Positions 26,930-33,888 of a stretch of 64,000 bases of DNA are shown here, one piece after another. The stretch's first letter is position 1. Every line of letters starts with the position of its first letter. The DNA is taken from positions 36,323-100,322 of the forward strand of contig CAMOER010000007.1 in NCBI GenBank assembly GCA_946612455.1, in the 5' to 3' direction. A program made the position numbers and the translations under genes. The notes under the pieces are model-generated. The model had not been told where the DNA came from. It did not search any database and saw only the letters and a program-made list of their open reading frames with translations. The stretch is from UBA3305 sp002373555 (GTDB lineage: Bacteria > Bacillota > Clostridia > Lachnospirales > Lachnospiraceae).

Positions 26930-26999
26930 TCTATGCATAAAACCGAATTTTCGTGGAAATGCGGCGAAGCTCGGATTTATCATTGATTTGACGAACGAA

Positions 27000-27028
27000 A
27001 GTATACACCTGCAATGAAAATAATGCAA
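27000..27028 (-). promoter_or_regulatory. argG promoter
   Basis: On the minus strand: TTGCAT (27028-27023), 17 bases, TATACT (27005-27000). These are the same hexamers and spacing as the argC promoter on the other strand. The spacer and -35 overlap an ARG-box-like sequence at 27012-27030. Confidence 0.85.
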
Positions 27029-27030
27029 GT
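27012..27030. promoter_or_regulatory. ARG box-like site overlapping the argG -35
   Basis: AATGAAAATAATGCAAG resembles the B. subtilis-type box ATGAATAAAAATTCAAG with a few changes. Position over the -35 and spacer fits repression by ArgR/AhrC bound to arginine. Confidence 0.55.
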
Positions 27031-27043
27031 ATTTTTCATCGAA

Positions 27044-27078
27044 AATGAATAAAAATTCTTGCATAAAAAATCAGTTGG
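27044..27078. promoter_or_regulatory. Tandem ARG boxes at the argC promoter
   Basis: AATGAATAAAAATTCTTG (27044-27061) is almost identical to the AhrC consensus. It runs directly into a weaker second box, GCATAAAAAATCAG (27061-27074). Together they cover the -35 of the argC promoter, the usual arrangement for hexameric arginine repressors. Confidence 0.8.
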
Positions 27079-27087
27079 TTGTATACT
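27059..27087 (+). promoter_or_regulatory. argCJBD promoter
   Basis: TTGCAT (27059-27064), 17 bases, TATACT (27082-27087). Transcription should start near 27094, giving a leader of about 70 bases to the argC start. Confidence 0.87.
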
Positions 27088-27166
27088 GTCACTCAGCACT
27101 AAAAATGTAATGGAACCAGATGCTGTCATCCTGCGGGAAGGACGGCATCCAGAAGGGAGCAAGGAT

Positions 27167-28207
27167 ATGATCAAAGCGGGAATCATCGGCGCGACCGGCT
27201 ATGCCGGTGCGGAGCTTGTCAGGCTGATCACACAGCATCCGGAAGCGGAGCTCATCGGCTGCGCCTCCAGAAGTTACGCCGGGCAGCGCTATGCGGATAT
27301 CTATAAGAACTGCAATGCATTCACGGAGCTGGACTGCGAAGAGGAGAATATCGCGGAGATGGCGAAGCAGGCGGATGTCATTTTTACCGCCACGCCGCAG
27401 GGCTATCTTGCTTCCGTTATTAATAAGGAAATTCTGGCGGACGCGAAGATCATCGATCTGTCGGCGGATTTCCGCTTCAAGGACGTTTCCGTTTATGAAA
27501 AATGGTACGGCATTGAACATAAGTGTCCTGCATTGTTTGATGAAGCAGTTTACGGGCTGTGCGAGATCAACCGTGAGGAAATCAGGAAGACCAGACTGCT
27601 GGCGAACCCCGGCTGCTACACGACCTGCTCGATCCTGAGCCTGTATCCGCTGGTAAAGGCCGGGCTGGTCGATCACCGCACGATCATCGTGGATGCCAAA
27701 TCCGGCACTTCCGGTGCAGGCCGCGGCGCGAAGACAGCGAACCTGTTCTGTGAAGTAAATGAGAATATCAAGGCCTACGGCGTGACGAACCACAGACATA
27801 CGCCGGAGATCGAGGAACAGCTCTCTTACGCAGCCGGCGAGCCGGTAATGATCAATTTCACGCCGCATCTGGTGCCGATGATGCGCGGAATCCTGGTGAC
27901 CGCGTATGCGGATCTCGCAGACGGCGCAGATGGCAAAGCAGTTTCCGCTGCTTATGCGGAAGCTTATGGTAAAGAGCCGTTCATTCGTCTGCTGAAGGAA
28001 GGCGAGCCGGCCGAGACGCGCTGGGTCGAGGGCAGCAATTTCGTGGATATCGGCTTCAAGATCGATCCGAGAACGAACCGCATTGTCGTAATGGCGGCGC
28101 TGGACAACCTGGTCAAGGGCGCGGCCGGACAGGCGGTGCAGAATATGAACCTGATGTTCGGACTGGACGAGACATGCGGCCTGATGCAGCTGCCGATGTT
28201 CCCGTAA
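27167..28207 (+). CDS. argC: N-acetyl-gamma-glutamyl-phosphate reductase
   Basis: A 346-aa NADPH enzyme reducing N-acetylglutamyl-phosphate to the semialdehyde. The nucleotide-binding start is GIIGATGYAGAELVRLI, and the catalytic cysteine is in LANPGCYTT. KSGTSGAGRGAK and HRHTPEIEEQ are conserved in the family. GGGAGCAAGGA at 27155-27165 directs translation to ATG 27167. The leader contains GTCATCCTG, a fragment reminiscent of the dispersed repeat at 54724, close to the ribosome binding site. First gene of argCJBD. Confidence 0.96.
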   Translation: MIKAGIIGATGYAGAELVRLITQHPEAELIGCASRSYAGQRYADIYKNCNAFTELDCEEENIAEMAKQADVIFTATPQGYLASVINKEILADAKIIDLSADFRFKDVSVYEKWYGIEHKCPALFDEAVYGLCEINREEIRKTRLLANPGCYTTCSILSLYPLVKAGLVDHRTIIVDAKSGTSGAGRGAKTANLFCEVNENIKAYGVTNHRHTPEIEEQLSYAAGEPVMINFTPHLVPMMRGILVTAYADLADGADGKAVSAAYAEAYGKEPFIRLLKEGEPAETRWVEGSNFVDIGFKIDPRTNRIVVMAALDNLVKGAAGQAVQNMNLMFGLDETCGLMQLPMFP

Positions 28208-28219
28208 GGAGGAAAATAT

Positions 28220-29446
28220 ATGAACACTATCACCGGCGGGGTGACATCCCCGAAAGGATTTGCAGCTGCGAGCTGTCACGCCGGCATCAAGAAGAATGGT
28301 ACGCCGGATATGGCGATGATCATCAGCGATGTTCCCTGTGAGACAGCCGGCACATTTACACAGAATATCATCAAGGCCGCACCGGTCATCTGGGACCGGC
28401 AGGTGGTTTATTCCGGCCTGAAGACAAAGGCTGTCGTAATCAATTCCGGCATCGCGAATGCCTGCACCGGCAAAGAGGGCATCGAAGTCTGCCGCCTGAC
28501 TTCCGAAGCGGTCGCAGCGGCCGTCGAGGGTCAGTCTGCCGATTCTGTGCTCATCGGTTCGACCGGTGTCATCGGCCCGCAGATCCCGATGGAGCCGATC
28601 CGGAACGGCATCCGCATGATGGTTCCCGCCGCGGATTACAGCGCGGAAGCCGGCAATGCTGCCGCAAGAGCGATCATGACGACGGACACGCATCCAAAGG
28701 AAGTCTGCGTGACGTTTGAGATCGGCGGCACGACCGTCACGATGGGCGGTATGTGCAAGGGCGCCGGCATGATCCATCCGAATATGGCTACGATGCTGTG
28801 CTATATCACCACGGACTGCGCCATCGAGAAGGGACTGCTGCAGGAAGCGCTGTCGGATGTCGTACAGGATACATTCAACATGATCTCTGTGGACGGCGAT
28901 ACATCCACCAACGACACTGTGCTGGTGCTTGCAAACGGCATGGCGGAGAATGCGAAGATCACGGAGAAGGGCGCGGATTATGACGCATTTTACAGCGCGC
29001 TGTTCTATGTGATGCGCGAGCTTTCGATGATGATCGCGGGCGACGGAGAAGGCGCGACGGCGCTTTTCGAGGTGCAGGTCGTGAACGCGGAAACGAAGCC
29101 GCAGGCGAAGGTGCTGGCGAAGTCGGTCATCACATCGAATCTGACAAAGGCGGCGATCTTCGGACACGATGCGAACTGGGGCCGGATCGTCTGCGCGATG
29201 GGCTATTCCGGCGCGGAATTCGATGTGGATAAGACGGACATCGATTTTGTGAGTGAAGGCGGCTCCCTGAGGATCGTGACAGACGGCGTGGCGACGGATT
29301 ACAGCGAAGAGGAAGCGACAAAGATCCTCTCGTATCCGAAGGTGACGGCGCTGATCGACCTGAAGGCGGGAGATGCGAAGGCCACGGCCTGGGGCTGCGA
29401 CCTGACGTATGATTATGTGAAGATAAACGCGGACTACCGTTCGTGA
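28220..29446 (+). CDS. argJ: Bifunctional ornithine acetyltransferase / N-acetylglutamate synthase
   Basis: A 408-aa member of the ArgJ family, which recycles the acetyl group from N-acetylornithine to glutamate and can also use acetyl-CoA. The self-cleavage site is in GAGMIHPNMATMLCY, where the precursor is cut before the threonine into alpha and beta chains. TTDTHPKE and HDANWGRIVCA are typical. AAGGAGG lies between argC and the ATG. The presence of argJ implies the cyclic acetyl route of arginine synthesis. Monofunctional and bifunctional forms cannot be told apart by eye. Confidence 0.96.
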   Translation: MNTITGGVTSPKGFAAASCHAGIKKNGTPDMAMIISDVPCETAGTFTQNIIKAAPVIWDRQVVYSGLKTKAVVINSGIANACTGKEGIEVCRLTSEAVAAAVEGQSADSVLIGSTGVIGPQIPMEPIRNGIRMMVPAADYSAEAGNAAARAIMTTDTHPKEVCVTFEIGGTTVTMGGMCKGAGMIHPNMATMLCYITTDCAIEKGLLQEALSDVVQDTFNMISVDGDTSTNDTVLVLANGMAENAKITEKGADYDAFYSALFYVMRELSMMIAGDGEGATALFEVQVVNAETKPQAKVLAKSVITSNLTKAAIFGHDANWGRIVCAMGYSGAEFDVDKTDIDFVSEGGSLRIVTDGVATDYSEEEATKILSYPKVTALIDLKAGDAKATAWGCDLTYDYVKINADYRS

Positions 29447-29457
29447 GTGGTCAGAAG

Positions 29458-29502
29458 CCTTCCCCTTCAGGGGAGGGTGGCGCGGCAGCGCCGAAAGGGG
29501 TT
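29458..29502 (+). repeat. REP-like palindromic repeat filling the argJ-argB gap
   Basis: CCTTCCCCTTCAGGGGAGGG, then TGGCGCGGCAGCGCC and GAAAGGGGTT. The element occupies 45 of 58 intergenic bases, and its right end AAAGGGG (29494-29500) is the argB ribosome binding site, 4 bases before the ATG. Confidence 0.85.
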
Positions 29503-29504
29503 AT

Positions 29505-30392
29505 ATGGAACAGGAATACTTACGCAAAGCGGCCGTGCTCATCGAAGCACTGCCCTACATTCAGAAATTCAACCGTAAAATCGTCGTCATCAAGTACGGC
29601 GGCAGCGCCATGCTCGATGAGAATCTGAAATTCAACGTCATCAAGGACGCCGTCCTCTTAAAGCTCGTCGGCTTCAAGCCCATCATCGTTCACGGCGGCG
29701 GCAAGGACATCAGCAAATGGGTCGAGCGCAGCGGCAATGTGCCGCAGTTCGTCAAGGGCCTACGTGTGACCGATCTCAATACAATGGAGATCGCGGAAAT
29801 GGTCCTGAACCGTGTGAACAAGAGCCTCGTGCAGATGGTGGAATCGCTCGGCGTCTATGCGGCCGGCGTCAGCGGAAAAGACGGCGGTATGCTGAAGGTC
29901 ACCAAGAAGATGCCCGACGGCGAGGATATCGGTTTCGTCGGCGAGATCCAGGAAGTCAATCCGAAGATCCTGATGGATCTTCTGGAAAAGGATTTCCTCC
30001 CGATCGTCTGCCCGATCGGTTTTGATGCAGAATACAATACCTACAATATCAATGCGGATGACGCGGCCTGCGCGATCGCGGCGGCTGTACACGCAGAGAA
30101 GCTGGCGTTCCTGACGGATACGGAAGGCCTGTACAAGGATTTCACCGACAAAAATACACTGATCCGGCAGATCACCGTGGCGGATGCGAAGGCGCTGATC
30201 GAGTCCGGAGAGCTGACGGGCGGCATGCTGCCGAAGCTGACGAACTGCATCAACGCGATCGAAGCCGGCGTGAATAACGTTCATATCCTGGACGGACGTG
30301 TGCTGCACAGTCTGCTGCTGGAGATCTTCACGCACGACGGCGTCGGAAGCGTGATCAAGATGGAAGGCGAGACACTGTACGGGAGACCGTGA
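29505..30392 (+). CDS. argB: Acetylglutamate kinase
   Basis: A 295-aa amino acid kinase phosphorylating N-acetylglutamate, normally the arginine-feedback step in organisms with argJ. VIKYGGSAM near residue 30, IIVHGGGKDISKW, VSGKDGGM, NINADDAACAIA and LTDTEGLYKD are family motifs. The N-terminal 20-residue helix before the core (LRKAAVLIEALPYIQKF) matches the interlacing helix of arginine-sensitive hexameric kinases, so feedback inhibition is expected. Its ribosome binding site is the end of a REP-like repeat. Confidence 0.97.
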   Translation: MEQEYLRKAAVLIEALPYIQKFNRKIVVIKYGGSAMLDENLKFNVIKDAVLLKLVGFKPIIVHGGGKDISKWVERSGNVPQFVKGLRVTDLNTMEIAEMVLNRVNKSLVQMVESLGVYAAGVSGKDGGMLKVTKKMPDGEDIGFVGEIQEVNPKILMDLLEKDFLPIVCPIGFDAEYNTYNINADDAACAIAAAVHAEKLAFLTDTEGLYKDFTDKNTLIRQITVADAKALIESGELTGGMLPKLTNCINAIEAGVNNVHILDGRVLHSLLLEIFTHDGVGSVIKMEGETLYGRP

Positions 30393-30403
30393 AAGAAATG
30401 CTG

Positions 30404-30497
30404 CCCCCTTCAGGGGCGCTAAACGTCCGGGGGACGTTTGTCCAACGCGGACCGAAGCGGAGCGAAGACAAGTGGCGCGGCAGCGCCGAAAGGGGTT
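30404..30497 (+). repeat. Long form of the REP-like repeat in the argB-argD gap
   Basis: The ends are the same as the short form (CCCCCTTCAGGGG on the left, GTGGCGCGGCAGCGCC then GAAAGGGGTT on the right). The middle holds an extra block with the palindrome AAACGTCCGGGGGACGTTT and a GCGGACCGAAGCGGAGCGAAG tract split by short symmetry. The right end gives argD its ribosome binding site. Confidence 0.85.
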
Positions 30498-30500
30498 ACC

Positions 30501-31685
30501 ATGAACACACAAGAGATCATGTCCACAGGCGAGGAATTCTTCCTCCACACATACAATCGTTTTCCTATCGTTCTCGACCACGGCGAAGGCGTCCGTCTCT
30601 ATGATACCGACGGCAAGTCTTACCTGGACTTTTTCGCCGGCATCGCCGTTTCCGCCCTCGGCTACGGCCATCCGGCCTATGTAAAGGCCATTCAGGACCA
30701 GGCGGCCAGGCTCATCCATGTCTCGAACCTGTTCTACAATGAGCCGGCGGTCAAAGCAGCGGAAAAGCTCTGCAGACTTTCCGGCATGGACAAAGTGTTC
30801 TTCTGCAACAGCGGCACGGAGGCGATCGAAGGCGCGATGAAGTCGGCGCTGAAATATGCATATACCCGCGACGGCAGGACCGGCCACGAAATCATCGCTA
30901 TGAAGAGCAGCTTCCACGGTCGCAGTCTCGGCGCGCTTTCCGTCACCGGAAATGACCATTATCAGGAGCCTTTTAAGCCCCTGATTTCCGGCATCCGTTT
31001 TGCCGAGTACAATGATCTTGACAGCGTGAAGGCGCTGGTCAATGAGAATACCTGCGCGATCATTCTCGAGCCCCTGCAGGGCGAGGGCGGGATCTATGAA
31101 GCAACGGAGGAGTTCCTGACCGGCATCCGCGCGCTGTGCGATGAGAAGGATATCCTGATGATCTGCGACGAGATCCAGTGCGGTATGGGCCGCACCGGCG
31201 CGATGTTCGCAGCCGACAGATACGGCGTGAAGCCGGATATCATGACGGTCGCAAAGGCACTCGGCAACGGACTGCCCATCGGCGCTTTCCTGACGAATGA
31301 GAAAGCGGCAGCGCTGGTCCCGGGCGATCACGGTTCGACGTACGGCGGCAATCCGCTTGCCTGCGCAGCTGCGTGTGCGGTGATGGAGGTCTTCGAGAAG
31401 GAAGATCTTGCCGGCAATGCAGCAGAAGTCGGCGCGTATATGTATGAGAAGCTGGAAGCGCTGAAGGAAAAGCATGACTGCATTACCGCGCACAGAGGTG
31501 CCGGGCTGATCCAGGGCCTGGAATTCTCCGTGCCCGTTTCCGATATCATCAGCCGTGCGTTATCGGCCGGCCTGATCATCATCAGCGCGGAACACAATAC
31601 GATCCGTTTCGTACCGCCGCTTGTCGTGACGAAAGCGGATGTGGATGAGATGGTGCACATTCTGTCAGCGGCGATCGAAGGATAA
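30501..31685 (+). CDS. argD: Acetylornithine aminotransferase
   Basis: A 394-aa class III PLP aminotransferase converting N-acetylglutamate semialdehyde to N-acetylornithine; many ArgD proteins also act in lysine synthesis. GIAVSALGYGHP, FFCNSGTEAIEGAMKSA (PLP phosphate contacts), ICDEIQCGMGRTG and the lysine in VAKALGNGLPIGA are all present. AGGGG at 30491-30495, part of a REP-like repeat, lies 5 bases before ATG 30501. It is the last gene of argCJBD; no clear terminator was seen before the dapF promoter. Confidence 0.96.
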   Translation: MNTQEIMSTGEEFFLHTYNRFPIVLDHGEGVRLYDTDGKSYLDFFAGIAVSALGYGHPAYVKAIQDQAARLIHVSNLFYNEPAVKAAEKLCRLSGMDKVFFCNSGTEAIEGAMKSALKYAYTRDGRTGHEIIAMKSSFHGRSLGALSVTGNDHYQEPFKPLISGIRFAEYNDLDSVKALVNENTCAIILEPLQGEGGIYEATEEFLTGIRALCDEKDILMICDEIQCGMGRTGAMFAADRYGVKPDIMTVAKALGNGLPIGAFLTNEKAAALVPGDHGSTYGGNPLACAAACAVMEVFEKEDLAGNAAEVGAYMYEKLEALKEKHDCITAHRGAGLIQGLEFSVPVSDIISRALSAGLIIISAEHNTIRFVPPLVVTKADVDEMVHILSAAIEG

Positions 31686-31743
31686 GGCCTGACCCCAAAA
31701 AGCGGAACGAAATGACGAAAAATGACATTCCCATCATAAATTT

Positions 31744-31772
31744 TTGACATGTTCCGGTATATATGCTACAAT
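31744..31772 (+). promoter_or_regulatory. dapF promoter
   Basis: TTGACA (31744-31749), 17 bases, TACAAT (31767-31772); start expected near 31779, about 30 bases before the dapF ATG. Confidence 0.9.
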
Positions 31773-31807
31773 AACCCGTAATCACGAGATTATCCGGAGG
31801 TGCTGTC

Positions 31808-32662
31808 ATGAAATTTACGAAAATGCACGGGATCGGAAATGACTATGTATATGTAAACGGCTTTGAGGAAGAGCTTCCGCTGGAAGCCGGCCGGCTGGCG
31901 GAGCTGGTCTCCGACAGGCATTTCGGCATCGGATCGGACGGCCTCATCCTGATCAAGCCGTCGCAGATCGCCGATTTCACGATGGAGATGTATAATTCCG
32001 ACGGGACCCGCGGCCTGATGTGCGGCAACGGCATCCGCTGCGTTGCAAAATATGTCTACGACCACGGGATGACGAACAAGACAACGCTCAATATCGAGAC
32101 CGGTGCCGGGATCAAAAAGCTGGATCTGAAAGTCAAGAACAGCAAGGTGGTCCAGGTGACCGTGGACATGGGCGTACCGACGCTGATCGGCGAGGAAGGC
32201 GAGACACCGCTTACGCCCGGTGTGGCCGGAACACTCGGACCCGAGGATATCTGGCGGGAGCTTCCGTTTAAGGAGCATCCGCAGACGGTGATCCCGATCT
32301 CGATGGGCAATCCGCACGCGATTCTTTTTGTGCCGGATGTCACGGATATTCCGATCACCACGATCGGACCGATGATCGAAAATCATCCCTTCTTCGCAGA
32401 CCGGACGAATGTGGAATTCGTACACGTGACCGGCCCGGATTCCATCCGGATGAGAGTCTGGGAGAGAGGCGCCGGCGAGACGATGGCCTGCGGCACAGGC
32501 GCATGCGCATCGGCAGTCGCTGCCGCGCTGATCGGACAGACCGGCCACAGCGTGGATGTCCGTCTGAACGGCGGATCGCTCCATATCAAGTGGAGAGAAG
32601 ACGGCCATGTGGAGATGACCGGGACTGCGACGGAAGTATTCACGGGAGAGTTCTTTATATGA
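31808..32662 (+). CDS. dapF: Diaminopimelate epimerase
   Basis: A 284-aa cofactor-free epimerase making meso-diaminopimelate for peptidoglycan and lysine. The two active-site cysteines are visible: C72 in MCGNGIRC and the second in ACGTGACAS near residue 217. FTKMHGIGNDYV and GIGSDGLILI are further hallmarks. CGGAGG precedes the ATG. The stop overlaps the next ATG (ATGA), coupling it to the tRNA-editing gene. It has its own strong promoter after argD. This implies a DAP-type wall. Confidence 0.97.
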   Translation: MKFTKMHGIGNDYVYVNGFEEELPLEAGRLAELVSDRHFGIGSDGLILIKPSQIADFTMEMYNSDGTRGLMCGNGIRCVAKYVYDHGMTNKTTLNIETGAGIKKLDLKVKNSKVVQVTVDMGVPTLIGEEGETPLTPGVAGTLGPEDIWRELPFKEHPQTVIPISMGNPHAILFVPDVTDIPITTIGPMIENHPFFADRTNVEFVHVTGPDSIRMRVWERGAGETMACGTGACASAVAAALIGQTGHSVDVRLNGGSLHIKWREDGHVEMTGTATEVFTGEFFI

Positions 32663-33825
32663 ATCCCACCATCAAGCTCTATGACGATCACCCCTATGAC
32701 ACCGATTTTTCCGCGCGCATCCTTTCCGCGGAAGCGGGAGACGGAAAGATCCGCCTGATCCTCGATCAGACGCTCTTCTTCCCGGAAGAAGGCGGGCAGA
32801 ACCCGGACGGCGGCACGATCGAAGGCTTCCCGGTCACGGATGTACAGATCAATGACGGGGTGATCACCCATACGCTGGCATATTCGGAAGAAGCAGCAGA
32901 AAAGCTCATCGAGGGCAGCACTGTTGCCGGCACGATCGACTGGGCCGGGCGCTTCTCCAACATGCAGAATCACACCGGTGAGCACATCCTTTCCGGTCTT
33001 CTCTATACAAAATACGGCTATCAGAACGTGGGATTCCACCTGAGCCCGCAGATCGTGACGCTGGACACCAGCGGGCCGCTGACGGAGGAACAGGTGCGGG
33101 ATCTGGAACGCGCGGCGAATCAGGCTGTCTGGGAAAATGCGGCCGTGACGGCGGAATACCCGCCGCAGGAACAGCTGGCAGACATGTTCTACCGTTCCAA
33201 GACCGAGATCGACGGACCGGTAAGAGTTGTAACCATTGAAGGGTATGACGCCTGCGCCTGCTGTGCGCCGCATGTGAGACGCACCGGCGAGATCGGTCTG
33301 ATCCTGATCCTGAAGCATGAAAATTACAAGGGCGGGACGAGATTCACGTTCGCCTGCGGGAACCGGGCACTGGAACAGGTGCGGAAGGACAGAAGGATTC
33401 TGAAATCCCTTACCGATATACTGACGACTTCGGCGGAGGATCTCCCGGCGAATATCCACGGGATCATGGCAGAGAGTGAAGCCAGAAAGCAGCGCGGTGA
33501 CCGCCTGATGAGAAAGCAGGCGGAAATGCTGATCGAACAGCAGCCGGAGACAGAATCGGATATCTGGATCTATGATCCGGAGTATGACGTGCAGGCCAGA
33601 AGATTCCTGGTCAACGGACTTGTGCAGAAGACTTCCGGCTATGCAGGCATTTTCTGCGGAGATGATCAGAACGGCTATGATTTCGTGATCGGAAGCGAGA
33701 AGAAGGATGCGAGAGAAATGAGCGCCCTGCTGAAGGAGAAATTCGGCGCGCGCGGCGGCGGCAGCCCGAAGATGGTGCAGGGTCATGTAACTGCCGGAAG
33801 AAAAGAATTGGAAAATATAATGTGA
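32659..33825 (+). CDS. Alanyl-tRNA editing protein, AlaX-type with DHHA1-like C-terminus
   Basis: A 388-aa stand-alone editing protein that hydrolyses mischarged tRNA(Ala). The zinc site is visible as HTGEH (around residue 105) and CCAPH (around residue 200). The N-terminal FPEEGGQNPDGG segment is the usual substrate-contact loop of AlaRS-related editing domains. The C-terminal 130 residues resemble the DHHA1/C-Ala region ending in KFGARGGGSPKMVQG. This size corresponds to the long AlaX type. GGGAGAG at 32644-32650 selects ATG 32659. The zinc motif reads CCAPH instead of the more usual CxGTH. Confidence 0.87.
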   Translation: MNPTIKLYDDHPYDTDFSARILSAEAGDGKIRLILDQTLFFPEEGGQNPDGGTIEGFPVTDVQINDGVITHTLAYSEEAAEKLIEGSTVAGTIDWAGRFSNMQNHTGEHILSGLLYTKYGYQNVGFHLSPQIVTLDTSGPLTEEQVRDLERAANQAVWENAAVTAEYPPQEQLADMFYRSKTEIDGPVRVVTIEGYDACACCAPHVRRTGEIGLILILKHENYKGGTRFTFACGNRALEQVRKDRRILKSLTDILTTSAEDLPANIHGIMAESEARKQRGDRLMRKQAEMLIEQQPETESDIWIYDPEYDVQARRFLVNGLVQKTSGYAGIFCGDDQNGYDFVIGSEKKDAREMSALLKEKFGARGGGSPKMVQGHVTAGRKELENIM

Positions 33826-33833
33826 TTGAAGAG

Positions 33834-33887
33834 CCAGAGGGAGAGGCACCCCGGCCCGGTTCCGGGCCGGGGTGCCTCTCCTTCTGG
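33834..33887. terminator. 26-bp hairpin between convergent genes (bidirectional terminator-like)
   Basis: Left arm 33834-33859 and right arm 33862-33887 pair over 26 bases with a single G-T wobble and a TT centre. It begins 8 bases after the alaX-type stop and ends 1 base before the stop of the TIR gene. There is no long T-run on either side, so it may act by blocking readthrough and protecting 3' ends. The GC-rich core includes GAGAGGCACCCCGGCCCGG. Confidence 0.75.
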
Positions 33888-33888
33888 T

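Noticed and set aside
27126..27165. Copy of the GTCATCCTGAG-type repeat in the argC leader
   Set aside because: Only GTCATCCTG and a distant AAGGAT match the element at 54724; the middle differs, so it is too weak to call.
27089..29167. 692-codon minus-strand open frame
   Set aside because: It is antisense across argC and argJ, rich in Arg and His as shadow frames are, and matches no family.
29760..31493. 577-codon minus-strand open frame
   Set aside because: Antisense to argB and argD and without motifs.
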